NCBI RefSeq assembly: GCF_000306945.1
Contig: NC_018518.1
Span: 1,302,001-1,366,000 of the forward strand
DNA from: Bordetella pertussis 18323
Lineage (GTDB): Bacteria > Pseudomonadota > Gammaproteobacteria > Burkholderiales > Burkholderiaceae_B
Direction of reading: 5' to 3'
DNA: 64,000 nt
Below are positions 42,755 through 51,985 of the stretch, piece by piece. The translations under genes and the position numbers were made by a program. The notes under the pieces were generated by a model. The model saw only the letters and a list, made by a program, of their open reading frames with translations, was not told the origin of the DNA and made no database searches. Every line of letters starts with the position of its first letter. Position 1 is the first letter of the stretch.

Positions 42755-43969
42755 GTGAACGACGGCACCGCCGCGCAGCGCCTGGCCCATCTGGACGCGC
42801 TGCGCGGCTTCGCGCTGTTCGGCATCCTGGTCGTCAACATCGGTGTGTTCGCCTCGGTCTACTACGGTACCGGGCTGCCCGATCCGGCGTTCTCGCGGCC
42901 GCTGGACCAGTGGGTCAACGTGCTGGTGGCCGTGCTGTTCGAATCCAAGTTCTACCTGCTGTTTTCGTTCCTGTTCGGCTACAGCTTCACCTTGCAGATC
43001 GACGCGGCGCAGCGGGCCGGCGCGGCCTTCGCGCCGCGCTTCCTGCGCCGGCTGGCCGGTCTGGCGGTCCTGGGGCTGGCGCATGCGGTGCTGCTGTACC
43101 ACGGCGACATCCTGTTGACGTACGCCGTGCTGGGCGCGCTATTGCTGGCCTTGCGCCGCACGGCGCCCGAACGGGCGCTGCGCTGGGCCTGCTGGCTGGC
43201 GCTGCTCGCCGGGCTGGGCTGGCTGGCGCTGGGCGTGCTCAGCCTCATGACGCCGCAGGATCCCGCCACGCTGGCGCTGACGCAGGAGGACGCGCTGGCG
43301 GCGCTGCAGGCCTACCGCGGCACCATAGGCACCACGATCGCGCGGCACATCCATGATTTGACCCATGGCGTCTGGATGGTGGTGCTGTTGGTGCAGGGGC
43401 CGTTCGTGCTGGCGATGTTCCTGGCCGGCCTGGCGCTGGGCCGGCGCCATGCGCTGGCCGACCCGCTGGCGCATCCGCGCCTGTTGCGCGCCGTGCTGGC
43501 CGTGGGTTTGCCGCTGGGCGCGGCGGGCGCCGCCGTCTATGCCTGGAGCGGCTTGCCCGGCCAGCCGCTGGGCATCGATCTCATCGGCCTGGGCGCGGGC
43601 ATGCTGACCGCGCCGTTGTTGAGCGCTTCGTACGCGGCCGCGCTGCTGCTGGCGATGCGCCGCCCGGCGGGGGCGCGGCTGGCGCGCTGGCTGGCGCCGG
43701 CCGGGCGCATGGCGCTCACCAATTATCTGCTGCAATCGCTGGTCTGTGCGGTGCTGTTCACGGCCTGGGGGTTGCGCTGGGTCGGCACCCTGGCGCCGCT
43801 TTCCGTGCTGGGACTGGCCGTGCTGGTGTTCGCGCTGCAGCTGCCGTGGTCGGCATGGTGGCTGCGCCGCCATGCGTATGGGCCGGTAGAGTGGCTGCTG
43901 CGCGCGCTGACGCTGGCGCGCTGGCCGGCATGGCGGATCGAGCCGCCGCCGCCGGCCGCACGCCGCTAG
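42755..43969 (+). CDS. DUF418-domain (YeiB-like) multi-pass membrane protein
   Basis: This is a 404-aa inner-membrane protein with about ten transmembrane segments. The start RLAHLDALRGFALFGILVVNI and the C-terminal DUF418 stretch (APAGRMALTNYLLQSLVCAVLF ... YGPVEWLLRALTLARWP) are characteristic. Function is unknown; YeiB-like proteins are often near nucleoside or acyl metabolism. The GTG start lies 2 bp after parC, so they are probably coupled. The stop TAG (43967-43969) is part of the CTAG target of IS481 copy 1, so the protein appears complete. Confidence 0.85.
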   Translation: MNDGTAAQRLAHLDALRGFALFGILVVNIGVFASVYYGTGLPDPAFSRPLDQWVNVLVAVLFESKFYLLFSFLFGYSFTLQIDAAQRAGAAFAPRFLRRLAGLAVLGLAHAVLLYHGDILLTYAVLGALLLALRRTAPERALRWACWLALLAGLGWLALGVLSLMTPQDPATLALTQEDALAALQAYRGTIGTTIARHIHDLTHGVWMVVLLVQGPFVLAMFLAGLALGRRHALADPLAHPRLLRAVLAVGLPLGAAGAAVYAWSGLPGQPLGIDLIGLGAGMLTAPLLSASYAAALLLAMRRPAGARLARWLAPAGRMALTNYLLQSLVCAVLFTAWGLRWVGTLAPLSVLGLAVLVFALQLPWSAWWLRRHAYGPVEWLLRALTLARWPAWRIEPPPPAARR

Positions 43970-44916
43970 GTGTGAACTGTCAATAGGTTGTATTCGTCCA
44001 GGTTGAGTCTGGAGATGGGTACAGCGCGCCCGATGCCTTGGTGGGGTCGATGCCAGTTGTAGTGGTGTAGCCAGGATTTCATGGCATCGGCTCGGTGTTG
44101 GGAGTTCTGGTAGGTGTGAGCGTAAGCCCACTCACGCAAGGCCGACTGGATGAAGCGTTCGGCCTTGCCATTGGTCTGTGGGCGGTAAGGTCGGGTAAAG
44201 CGGTGCTTGATGCCCAGCTCATGGCACAGCGCGGCGAAGGCGCGGCTGCGAAAGGCCGAGCCATTGTCGGTGAGCAAGCGCTGGATGGTCACGCCCAGGC
44301 GCTGGTAGTAGGCCACTGCGTCCTTGAGGAACTGGACGGCGCTGGGGAAGCGCTCGTCGGGGTGGATGTCGGTGAAGGCCACGCGGGCGTGGTCATCGAT
44401 GGCCACGAAGACGAAGTCCCAGCCGGCCCCCTCAACGGTATCGCGTCGGTTGCCCGTGACCCGGTGGCCAGGGCGCTGGATACGTCCCAGCTTCTTGATG
44501 TCGATGTGCAGCAGATCGCCGGGGGCCTGATGCTCGTAGCGCACCACCGGCTCGGCCGGCTCCAGGTCGGCCAGGTGCGACAGACCGGCGCGGGCCAGGA
44601 CGCGGCTGACGGTGCTGGCTGACACGCCCAGCGCCTGGGCGATGCGCGCTTGGGTCAGCCGCTTGCGGCGCAGCTCCACGATAGCCAGCGCCTTGGCCGG
44701 CGCAATCGCTCGGGGCGAGACCGTCGGGCGCGAGGACGCATCGGCCAAGCCCGCCTGGCCCTGAGCCAGGAAGCGGCCCAGCCATTTGCGCACAGTCGGC
44801 GCGGTGACCCCATAGGCGCGGGCCGCTTCAGGCACACAAACTTGATGGGCGATCAATTGCTGGACCATTTCGAGTCGACGTAGGAAGGTCAATCGGGCAT
44901 GCTTATGGGTGTTCAT
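43966..44916 (-). CDS. IS481 transposase (copy 1)
   Basis: This is a 316-aa DDE transposase of the IS481 family. The N-terminal helix-turn-helix is [36 protein letters not shown], with a second HTH near [23 protein letters not shown]. The rve-type catalytic core has Asp in LLHIDIKK, Asp in [11 protein letters not shown] and Glu in [17 protein letters not shown]. The ORF passes the element end and stops at the target-site TAG, giving C-terminus LLTVHT. It is identical to the other two copies except the last residue. Confidence 0.97.
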   Translation of the reverse strand: MNTHKHARLTFLRRLEMVQQLIAHQVCVPEAARAYGVTAPTVRKWLGRFLAQGQAGLADASSRPTVSPRAIAPAKALAIVELRRKRLTQARIAQALGVSASTVSRVLARAGLSHLADLEPAEPVVRYEHQAPGDLLHIDIKKLGRIQRPGHRVTGNRRDTVEGAGWDFVFVAIDDHARVAFTDIHPDERFPSAVQFLKDAVAYYQRLGVTIQRLLTDNGSAFRSRAFAALCHELGIKHRFTRPYRPQTNGKAERFIQSALREWAYAHTYQNSQHRADAMKSWLHHYNWHRPHQGIGRAVPISRLNLDEYNLLTVHT

Positions 44917-45013
44917 CCGGCCGGGCTCCTTGAGTGAACTGGGGGGTCGGCGATTTCCAGTTTCTCAAATCCGGTTCGGATGAACCATGCATACAACCTA
45001 TTGAATCTTCACA
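43971..45013 (-). mobile_element. IS481 copy 1
   Basis: This is a complete 1,043-bp element, transposase reading leftward. The ends begin TGTGAA on each strand; the terminal repeats agree at 20 of the first 23 positions, differing at 7-9. It is flanked by GCTAGG (left) and GCTAGC (right), matching the NCTAGN target but not an exact duplication. It lies between two convergent genes whose stop codons are both in the flanking CTAG. Sequence is essentially identical to copies 2 and 3. Confidence 0.97.
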
Positions 45014-45014
45014 G

Positions 45015-47615
45015 CTAGCGCGCCGCCGCGCGCTGGCGGCGCCCCTGGGCGAACCACACCAGGGCCAGCAGTACGAGCCCGGGCAGATAGGCCCAGAATT
45101 CCGCCGGACGCGCGGGATTGGGCACGCGCAGTTCGAGGACGTCCCAGCCCTGTTCCCAGCCGGCGCGGCGCGCGGTGCTGCCGAAGCGCACGCCGCCGAT
45201 CTGCACCTGGTCGCCCAGCGCGACGATGGTCAGGCCGGCGTCGGTCAGCCGCTTGCGGCCGGCGGCCTCGCCCTGCAGGGTTTCGCCTTCGTCCAGGGCC
45301 GGCAGCGCCACCGCCACGGTCTTGGTCAGCTCGTCGCCTTCCAGGTTGATGCCGCGCAGCACGGCGACCAGGCGTCCGTTGTGGGGCAGCGCCGCGGCGG
45401 TCTGCACCACCTCGGCGGCCGGCCGCGCCTGGTAGCGCTCGGATACCTGGTCCAGCAGCCAGTCGGGCCGGAACAGCATGAACGTGACAGCCAGCAGCAC
45501 GACGATCTCCAGCATCGTGCAGCGTACGCGGAACCAGCCCAGCGTTGCCGAGGCGAAGGTCAGCGAAGCCAGCGTGGCGCTGCCCGCCACCAGTATCAGC
45601 TCGGTCCACGAGTTGACGTCGATCAGCAGCAGCAGCGGGTTGAACACGAACATGAACGGCAGCACGGCCGTGCGCAGCGCGTAGGTCACGCCCTGGACGC
45701 CCGTCTTGATCGGGTCTGCGCCCGAGATCGCCGCGGCGGCGAAGGTGGCCAGGCCCACCGGCGGCGTGATGTCGGCCATGATGCCGTAATAGAACACGAA
45801 CATGTGCACGGCGATCAGCGGGATGATGAGCCCGTTCTGCGCCCCCAGCTCGACCACCACCGGCGCCATCAGGGTGGCCATCAGGATGTAGTTCGCCGTG
45901 GTGGGCATGCCCAGGCCGAGGATCAGGCAGACGATGGCCGTGAAGATCAGCATCAGCAGCACGTTGCCCATCGACACCAGCTCGACGAAGGCCGTCATGC
46001 GCAGGCCCAGGCCGGTCAGCGTGATGGCGCCAACGATCAGGCCGGCGGTGCCGCACGCAATGGCGATGCCTATCATGTTGCGCGCGCCGTCCTGCAGGCC
46101 GCCGATGGCGTCCCGCCATCCCAGCAGGGCGGCGGGCGCGATCGCCTGGCCGCGGAACCAGGCGGTCAGGGGGCGCTGGGTCACCATTTGCAGCAGCATC
46201 GCCGCGGCCGCCCAGAACGCCGACAGGCCCGCCGACAGCTCCTCGACGCTCAGGCACCACACCAGGATGCCGATGGGGATGAGAAAGTGCAGGCCGGCGC
46301 GCACCGTCGGCCATGGCTCGGGGCGCACCGGATGGTTGACGTCGATCTCGGTGGGCAGGTCGGGGTGGCGCGCGGCGACGCGCAGCAGCCATATGTTCAG
46401 CGCCACCAGCATGGCCAGCAGGATCCAGATCGCGGCCGCGCCGGCCACCGCCTGCACGCCCACGCCGATCCAGTAGACCAGGCCCATCGCGATCAGCGTG
46501 CCGCTGATGCCCATGCCCCAGCCGGCCAGCTTCTGCAGCGGCGTGCGCGGCTTGCCGGCGGCCATCATGGGCTCGATGCCCAGCTTGAGCGCTTCCAGGT
46601 GCACGCTGTAGAACAGCGCGATGTACGAGATCGAGGCCGGCAGGATCGCGTGGCGAATGATGTCGGTGTAGGGAATGCCCACGTACTCGATCATCAGGAA
46701 GGCGGCCGCGCCCATGACCGGCGGCATGATCTGGCCGTTGACCGACGAGGCCGTTTCGATGGCGCCGGCGCGCACGCCGCCGTAGCCGGCCTTTTTCATC
46801 AGCGGGATGGTGAAGATGCCGCCGGTCACCACGTTGGCGACCGACGAGGCCGATACCAGGCCGTTGACCGCCGAGGACACCACGGCGACCTTGGCCGGGC
46901 CGCCGCGCAGGTGGCCCAGCAGGGCGAACGAGACCTGCATCATGTAGTTGCCCGCGCCGCATTTGTCCAGCAGCGAGCCCAGCAGCACGAAGATGAAGAT
47001 GTACGACACCGACACGCCGAGCGCCACGCCGTAAACCCCTTCGGTGGTCAGCCACATGTGCGACATCAGGCGTTCGATGGAGGCGCCGCGGTGCGCGAGC
47101 ACATCGGGCAGCCACGGGCCGGCCAGGGCGTACAGGACGAACACGGCGCCCAGCACGGTCATGGGCAGGCCCAGCGCGCGGCGGGTGACTTCCAGCAGCA
47201 ACAGCAGGCCGGCCACGGCGGTGGCCACGTCCATGGAGGTGGGCTGGCCCGGCCGGATGGCCAGCTCGTTGTAGAACAGGTACAGGTAGGCGCCGCAGAA
47301 CCCGGCGGCCAGGGCCAGCACCCAGTCGTACCAGGGCATGCGGTCGCGCGCCGAGCGCTTGGTCGCGGGGTAGGCGAGATAGCCCAGGAACATGGCGGTG
47401 CCCAGGTGCAGCGCGCGCGCCTCGGTATCGTTGAAGACGCCCCAGTGCAGCGAGAAAGGCAGCGGCGAGGCATACCAGAGCTGGAACAGCGACCAGACCA
47501 GGGCGCCGGCGGCCAGCGTGGCGCCGGCCACGCCGCCGGCATGGCGGCCGCCGCGGTCGGCTTCGGCGACCAATTGCTCGAGGTCTGCGGTCGTAGTGGA
47601 CGACTCGTTTTTCAT
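45015..47615 (-). CDS. TRAP transporter permease, fused small and large subunits
   Basis: This 866-aa inner-membrane protein fuses the 4-TM (DctQ-like) and 12-TM (DctM-like) TRAP domains, as in TAXI-type systems. DctM signatures are visible: KVAVVSSAVNGLVSASSVANVVTGGIFTIPLMKK, NGQIMPPVMGAAAFLMIEY and GLGMPTTANYILMATLMAPV with ADITPPVGLATFAAAAISG. The C-terminal roughly 180 residues resemble DUF3394 (GEAAGRKRLTDAGLTIVALGDQVQI). Partnered with the TAXI binding protein just upstream, it imports an unknown organic acid using an ion gradient. Its TAG stop lies in the CTAG flanking IS481. Confidence 0.92.
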   Translation of the reverse strand: MKNESSTTTADLEQLVAEADRGGRHAGGVAGATLAAGALVWSLFQLWYASPLPFSLHWGVFNDTEARALHLGTAMFLGYLAYPATKRSARDRMPWYDWVLALAAGFCGAYLYLFYNELAIRPGQPTSMDVATAVAGLLLLLEVTRRALGLPMTVLGAVFVLYALAGPWLPDVLAHRGASIERLMSHMWLTTEGVYGVALGVSVSYIFIFVLLGSLLDKCGAGNYMMQVSFALLGHLRGGPAKVAVVSSAVNGLVSASSVANVVTGGIFTIPLMKKAGYGGVRAGAIETASSVNGQIMPPVMGAAAFLMIEYVGIPYTDIIRHAILPASISYIALFYSVHLEALKLGIEPMMAAGKPRTPLQKLAGWGMGISGTLIAMGLVYWIGVGVQAVAGAAAIWILLAMLVALNIWLLRVAARHPDLPTEIDVNHPVRPEPWPTVRAGLHFLIPIGILVWCLSVEELSAGLSAFWAAAAMLLQMVTQRPLTAWFRGQAIAPAALLGWRDAIGGLQDGARNMIGIAIACGTAGLIVGAITLTGLGLRMTAFVELVSMGNVLLMLIFTAIVCLILGLGMPTTANYILMATLMAPVVVELGAQNGLIIPLIAVHMFVFYYGIMADITPPVGLATFAAAAISGADPIKTGVQGVTYALRTAVLPFMFVFNPLLLLIDVNSWTELILVAGSATLASLTFASATLGWFRVRCTMLEIVVLLAVTFMLFRPDWLLDQVSERYQARPAAEVVQTAAALPHNGRLVAVLRGINLEGDELTKTVAVALPALDEGETLQGEAAGRKRLTDAGLTIVALGDQVQIGGVRFGSTARRAGWEQGWDVLELRVPNPARPAEFWAYLPGLVLLALVWFAQGRRQRAAAR

Positions 47616-47680
47616 GCGTGGATTCCCCTGCTTGTCATGACGCGCGCGCGGCCTGGCGGCCGCCCGCGCGGTGTTGCGAA

Positions 47681-47710
47681 GGCGCGCGCCCCGGCAGGGT
47701 GGCGCGCGCC
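47681..47710 (-). terminator. Hairpin between TAXI binding protein and permease genes
   Basis: GGCGCGCGCC occurs at 47681-47690 and again at 47701-47710; the sequence is self-complementary, so the two copies form a 10-bp stem with a 10-base loop 12 bp after the binding-protein stop. There is no T-run. It could block 3' decay and keep binding-protein mRNA above permease mRNA. Confidence 0.45.
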
Positions 47711-47721
47711 GCGGCTTGCGT

Positions 47722-48726
47722 CTACAGCAGGCCCTTTTCCTTGAAGTACTTCTGGGCGCCCGGGTGCAGCGGCGCGGACAGGCCGTTCTTGACCATGTCG
47801 GCGGCCTTCAGGTTGGCGAAGGCCGGGTGCAGTTTCTTGAAGTCCTCGAAGTTGTCGAAGACGGCCTTGACCACCAGGTACACCGTCTGCTCGGGCACAT
47901 CCTCGGAGGTGACGAAGGTGGCCGTCACGCCGTAGGTCTTGGTGTCTTGCGGATTATTGGGATACAGGCCGCCGGGGATGGTGGCGAGCGCGTAATACGG
48001 ATACTTGTCGACCAGCTTGTCGACCGCCGGGCCGGTCAGCGACACGAGTTGCGCGCCGCAGGTCGTGGTGGGGTCCTGGATGTTGGCCGAGGGGTGGCCC
48101 ACGCCGTAGAAGAAACCGTCGATCTTCCCGTCGCACAGCGCCGGCCCGTGTTCGTCGGGGCGCAGTTCGGAGGCCAGCGAGAAGTCCTTCAGCGTCCAGC
48201 CCATGCTGGCCAGCAGCTCTTCCATCGAGGCGCGCGTGCCCGAGCCCGGGTTGCCGACGTTGAAGCGCTTGCCCTTGAAGTCCTCGAACGACTTGATGCC
48301 GGCTTCCTTGCGGGCCAGCACGGTAAAGGGCTCGGGGTGGATGGAGAACACCGAGCGCAGCTTCTTGTACGCGCCGCCTTGCTTGAACTGGCCTTCGCCG
48401 TTGTAGGCATTGAAGCCGACGTCCGATTGCACCACGCCCAGGTCCAGTTCGCCGGCCTTGATGGTGTTGACGTTGAACACCGAGCCGCCGGTCGATTCGA
48501 CCGAGCAGCGCACGCCATGGCTGGCGCGGTCCTTGTTGACCAGGCGGCAGATCGCGCCGCCGGCGGCGTAGTACACGCCGGTCACCCCGCCGGTGCCGAT
48601 GCTGACGAACTTCTGCTGGGCCGCCGCTGGCGTGGGCGCGGCCCACGCCAGCGCCACGGCGGCGCAGGCGGCGGCCAGGCTGAAGGCTTTGCGGTGGCCC
48701 AAGGTGTGTTTGACTGACTTGCCCAT
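47722..48726 (-). CDS. TAXI-family TRAP transporter substrate-binding protein
   Basis: This is a 334-aa secreted protein with an N-terminal signal peptide ([26 protein letters not shown], cut near residue 36). The mature part begins [28 protein letters not shown], the TAXI-family hallmark with its ligand-binding TGGVxGxYY loop. It captures a carboxylate or amino acid in the periplasm for the adjacent TRAP permease. GGAG lies 6 bp before ATG 48726. The aminotransferase immediately upstream hints that the ligand is an amino compound. Confidence 0.92.
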
Positions 48727-48783
48727 ACAAACTCCTTTTGGGGTTTTTCCCCGTGGTGTTGCCGGTCTGTGCCGGCGGTCTGC

Positions 48784-48804
48784 GCTGGCGCCCGTGACGC
48801 CAGC
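48784..48804 (-). terminator. Hairpin between aminotransferase and binding-protein genes
   Basis: The stem GCTGGCG / CGCCAGC has a seven-base loop in the 108-bp gap. It has no T-run, so it is only a weak terminator candidate or processing site. Confidence 0.35.
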
Positions 48805-48834
48805 CGCTACTGAGTTGCGCGCCGCGCGTGGCCT

Positions 48835-50175
48835 TCAGGCGCGCGTCTGCGCGATGGCCGCGTCGATGGCGCCGGCCAGCCGCTCGACGAGCTGGTCCAG
48901 TTCGTCGTCGGCGATGATGAACGGCGGCGCCACGAGCACATGGTCGCCGTGGCGGCCGTCGATGGTCCCGCCCATCGGATAGACCATCAGGCCGCGCGCC
49001 ATAGCCTCGCGCTTGACGCGTGCGTGCAGGGCCAGTTCGGGATCGAAGGTCGCCTTGGTGGCGCGGTCGCGCACCAGCTCCACGCCCAGGAACAGGCCGC
49101 GCCCGCGGATATCTCCCACGTGCGGATGTGCGCCCAGCGCCTGCATCAGGCGCTGGCGCAGCCCGTCGCCTTGCTGGCGCACGCGCGCCAGCAGGCCGTC
49201 GCGGCGGATCACTTCCTGCACCGCCAGCGACGCCGCGCAGGCGGTCGCGTGGCCCAGGTAGGTATGGCCGTGCTGGAAGAAGCCGCTGCCCTTGCTCATG
49301 GCGTCGACGATGCGGCCTTGCGCCATGACGGCGCCGATCGGCTGGTAGCCGCCGCCCAGGCCCTTGGCGATGGTGATCAGGTCGGGCACGATCTCCTCTT
49401 GCTCGACGGCGTACAGCGTGCCCGTGCGGCCCATGCCGCACATCACTTCGTCGGCGATCATCAGGATGCCGTAGCGGTCGCAGATCTCGCGGATGCGGCG
49501 GAAGTATCCGGGCACGGCGGTCAGCGCGCCGGCGGTGGCGCCCACCACGGGCTCGGCCACGAAGGCGATGACGGTGTCCGGGCCCAGCCGCTGGAAAGTG
49601 TCCTCCAGTTCGCGCGCCAGCCGTTCGCCGTACTGCTCGGCGCTTTCGTCCTCGCGCTGGTCGCGGTAGGCATAGCACGGCGCAACGTGCGCCACGTCGA
49701 TCAGCAGCGGCGCGAACTGGGCGCGCCGCCATTCGTTGCCGCCCACCGCCAGGGCGCCCAGCGTATTGCCGTGGTAGCTCTGGCGGCGCGCCACCAGGTG
49801 GCGGCGCTGCGGCTGCCCGATCTCCACGAAGTACTGGCGCGCCATCTTCAGGGCCGCCTCGATCGCCTCGGAGCCGCCCGAGACGAAATAGGCATGGCTG
49901 GTGCCGGCCGGCGCGTCGGCTACCAGGCGGTCGGCCAGGCGCTCGGCGATCTCGGTGGAAAAAAAGCCCGTGTGCGCATAGGCCAGCGCATCGATCTGCG
50001 CGTGCATGGCGGCCCGCACGTCGGGGTGGTTGTGGCCCAGGCACGAGACGGCCGCGCCGCCCGAACCGTCGAGGTAGGCGCGGCCGGCCTGGTCGTACAG
50101 CCAGACGCCTTCGCCGCGCACGGCGACCGGCGGAGTATGGCGCAAGGAGCGATGAAGGACGTGGGTAGTGCTCAT
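48835..50175 (-). CDS. Class III (omega-type) aminotransferase
   Basis: This is a 446-aa PLP enzyme of fold type I. Visible are the GDGVWLYD-like start (GEGVWLYDQAGRAYLDGSGG), GGSEAIEAALKMARQYF (cofactor phosphate), FVAEPVVGATAGAL, ILMIADEVMCGMGRTG (PLP-binding Asp) and the Schiff-base Lys in LITIAKGLGGGYQPIGA. Members transfer amino groups from omega-amino acids, GABA, beta-alanine or polyamines. The substrate cannot be fixed from sequence. It precedes the TAXI-TRAP genes on the same strand and follows an RpiR regulator, suggesting a catabolic uptake cluster. Confidence 0.92.
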   Translation of the reverse strand: MSTTHVLHRSLRHTPPVAVRGEGVWLYDQAGRAYLDGSGGAAVSCLGHNHPDVRAAMHAQIDALAYAHTGFFSTEIAERLADRLVADAPAGTSHAYFVSGGSEAIEAALKMARQYFVEIGQPQRRHLVARRQSYHGNTLGALAVGGNEWRRAQFAPLLIDVAHVAPCYAYRDQREDESAEQYGERLARELEDTFQRLGPDTVIAFVAEPVVGATAGALTAVPGYFRRIREICDRYGILMIADEVMCGMGRTGTLYAVEQEEIVPDLITIAKGLGGGYQPIGAVMAQGRIVDAMSKGSGFFQHGHTYLGHATACAASLAVQEVIRRDGLLARVRQQGDGLRQRLMQALGAHPHVGDIRGRGLFLGVELVRDRATKATFDPELALHARVKREAMARGLMVYPMGGTIDGRHGDHVLVAPPFIIADDELDQLVERLAGAIDAAIAQTRA

Positions 50176-50215
50176 TCCGGTATTCCTGGTAGGAGAGGCA
50201 AGAGGAGTAGGGCGG

Positions 50216-51190
50216 TCATGCCGCTTCCCGCGGCATGCCGCGGCCAGGCCGCGCCTTGTCGCGGCGCGCGTGCGCCGGCGACCAGTACACCTGCTCGGCC
50301 TGCAGGCGCGCCTCGATTTCGGCCAGGCGCGCCAGGGCGGTCTCGCCGCCGCACGCGGCCAGGCGGGCGATCAGGTGCTCGGCCAGGCCCAGCAGTCCGG
50401 CGGTGGTGTGAAAGAACGAGCCCGGACCGCGCTGGGCCGGCTCGGCATAGACCCGTTCGCGTTCGGGCCGCGCGAACAGCAGCACATGGCCGGCCTCCAG
50501 CGCCAGGGGCGAGAGCGGGTCGTCGGTGAGCGCCACGACGGTCACGCCGCGCTGGCTGGCCTGGCGCGCCAGGTGCACCGTGGCTGCCGGGTAGGGGGCC
50601 TGCGAAATCGCCACCAGCGCGTCGCCGGCCTGCAGGTTGTCGATCTGTTCGGCCGGCGCGCCGCCCAGCCCGTCGATCAGCAGGCCATTGCGGCGTACCA
50701 GTTGGTAGGCGTAGCGCATCTGGTGCGCGATGCCGAACGCCGAGCGGGTGCCCAGGAAGCCGACCTGGCCGGCGGCCAGCAGGGTCCTGGCCGCGGCATC
50801 GAAGGCGGCCGGCGGGTTGAGCGCCCGGATCGAGCCGATGGCCTGGGTCTGCAATCCCGTCAGTACGTCATGGCCGGGCGCGGCGCCGGCGTCCTGCGCC
50901 GCTTGCAGTTCCGCGGCGCGGTCGCGCCATCCCGACCCGCCGGCGGCGGTCAGCGCCTGCTGGAAGGGTGCGCGGAAGTCTTCGTAGCTGCCGCAGCCTG
51001 CCGCCCGCGCCAGGCGCAGCATGGTGGCTGGCGCCACGCCCACGGCCTGGGCCTGCCGGCGCATCGACCACAGGCCGACTTCGGCCGGGTGCGCGGCCAC
51101 CCAGCGAGCGGCGCGCTGCAGTTCGGCGGGCAGGTCGTCGAGCAATGACTGGAGGGTTTCCAGCATGGACGGGGCAGGGGTGGGGGGCAT
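50216..51190 (-). CDS. MurR/RpiR-family transcriptional regulator
   Basis: This 324-aa protein has an N-terminal RpiR helix-turn-helix (residues 10-80: LLDDLPAELQRAARWVAAHPAEVGLWSMRRQAQAVGVAPATMLRLARAAG) and a SIS domain from about 120 to 260 (VGFLGTRSAFGIAHQMRYAYQLV, GDALVAISQAPYPAATVHLARQASQRG). SIS domains usually bind phosphosugars, though RpiR proteins also control amino acid catabolism. The start at 51190 is uncertain; ATG 51166 is possible. It lies 40 bp before the aminotransferase on the same strand, so it likely controls that operon. An inverted repeat lies just upstream. Confidence 0.9.
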   Translation of the reverse strand: MPPTPAPSMLETLQSLLDDLPAELQRAARWVAAHPAEVGLWSMRRQAQAVGVAPATMLRLARAAGCGSYEDFRAPFQQALTAAGGSGWRDRAAELQAAQDAGAAPGHDVLTGLQTQAIGSIRALNPPAAFDAAARTLLAAGQVGFLGTRSAFGIAHQMRYAYQLVRRNGLLIDGLGGAPAEQIDNLQAGDALVAISQAPYPAATVHLARQASQRGVTVVALTDDPLSPLALEAGHVLLFARPERERVYAEPAQRGPGSFFHTTAGLLGLAEHLIARLAACGGETALARLAEIEARLQAEQVYWSPAHARRDKARPGRGMPREAA

Positions 51191-51207
51191 GGCGCGAAAC
51201 AGGATAA

Positions 51208-51251
51208 AAAACACATGATATATCTCGCTAAAAATAAAAAACATGTGTTTT
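51208..51251. promoter_or_regulatory. Long inverted repeat upstream of the RpiR gene
   Basis: AAAACACATG (51208-51217) and CATGTGTTTT (51242-51251) are perfect 10-bp inverted copies, 24 bp between arms, 34 bp centre to centre. The region is strikingly AT-rich and starts 18 bp upstream of the regulator ATG. It is a good candidate operator for a dimer or tetramer of the RpiR protein. Confidence 0.6.
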
Positions 51252-51368
51252 ATACGGCCTACGGGTAATCCACTAAGCCTCCTGGGAAGATTCGCCGGCC
51301 GAAGTGATCATGACGGCAATTACCGGAAAAACGCTCGCATTGAATTACATCTTGCCGGCAATTCTGGT

Positions 51369-51397
51369 TTGACTTGAATGAATGGCAGGCATATCAT
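51369..51397 (+). promoter_or_regulatory. Sigma-70 promoter of the ectR-ectA transcript
   Basis: TTGACT (51369-51374) and TATCAT (51392-51397) are separated by exactly 17 bp, 43 bp upstream of the ectR ATG. Direct repeats of CGGCAATT lie at 51314-51321 and 51356-51363, 42 bp apart. Confidence 0.68.
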
Positions 51398-51439
51398 TTG
51401 AGTAGAAATCAATTTTGTCCGAACCTCTTTTTCCTGGCT

Positions 51440-51985
51440 ATGAACAACGTCGCTCAGACTGATACGCCGCAGCAATACGATCTACGCATCCTGCGCGCCC
51501 TGCGCCGCATTACGCGTTCCATCGCGCTGCATTCCCGGCAATTGGCGGCCGTCAGCCACATCACCGCTCCGCAGCTGATGTGCCTGCGCGCCGTGATCGC
51601 CGGCGGCCCCATGACGGCCACGGCCATCAGCCGCGAAATCCACGTCAGCCCGAGCACGGTGGTCGGCATCCTGGATCGTCTCGAAGACAAGGGCCTGATC
51701 CGCCGCGAACGCGGCCGGGAAGACCGCCGTATCGTGTTCGTCACAGCCACCGAGGGCGGCCGCACGCTGGCCGCCGAGGCGCCGTCGCCGTTGCAGAAGC
51801 ATCTGGCCGACGGCCTGAATGCCCTGCCCGAACTGGAGCAGGCAACGATCACGCTGGCGCTGGAGCGCATCGTGGCGTTGATGGAACAGGAGGGGCATGC
51901 CGTCGAGGCGGCCGGCGAAGGATCGCCGCCCATACTCGAAATGCCTACTGGCGGCGCGCCCCTGGAATCGGGACTGGTAGTATGA
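51440..51985 (+). CDS. ectR: MarR-family regulator, EctR type
   Basis: This is a 181-aa winged helix-turn-helix regulator. Residues 10-150 form the MarR fold: [38 protein letters not shown], then recognition helix [34 protein letters not shown]. MarR proteins of this kind (EctR) sit directly upstream of ectABC and control ectoine synthesis. Here it overlaps ectA by four bases (ATGA). ATG 51440 is chosen; an upstream frame from 51374 lacks similarity and overlaps the promoter. Confidence 0.82.
   Translation: MNNVAQTDTPQQYDLRILRALRRITRSIALHSRQLAAVSHITAPQLMCLRAVIAGGPMTATAISREIHVSPSTVVGILDRLEDKGLIRRERGREDRRIVFVTATEGGRTLAAEAPSPLQKHLADGLNALPELEQATITLALERIVALMEQEGHAVEAAGEGSPPILEMPTGGAPLESGLVV

Noticed and set aside
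44095..44622. 175-aa antisense frame inside IS481 (also in copies 2 and 3)
   Set aside because: It repeats with the element, opposite the DDE transposase, and has no motif or start signal.
44934..47744. 936-aa plus-strand frame across the TRAP permease gene
   Set aside because: Composition (His/Gln/Arg) is that of an antisense frame; the permease has clear TRAP motifs on the minus strand.
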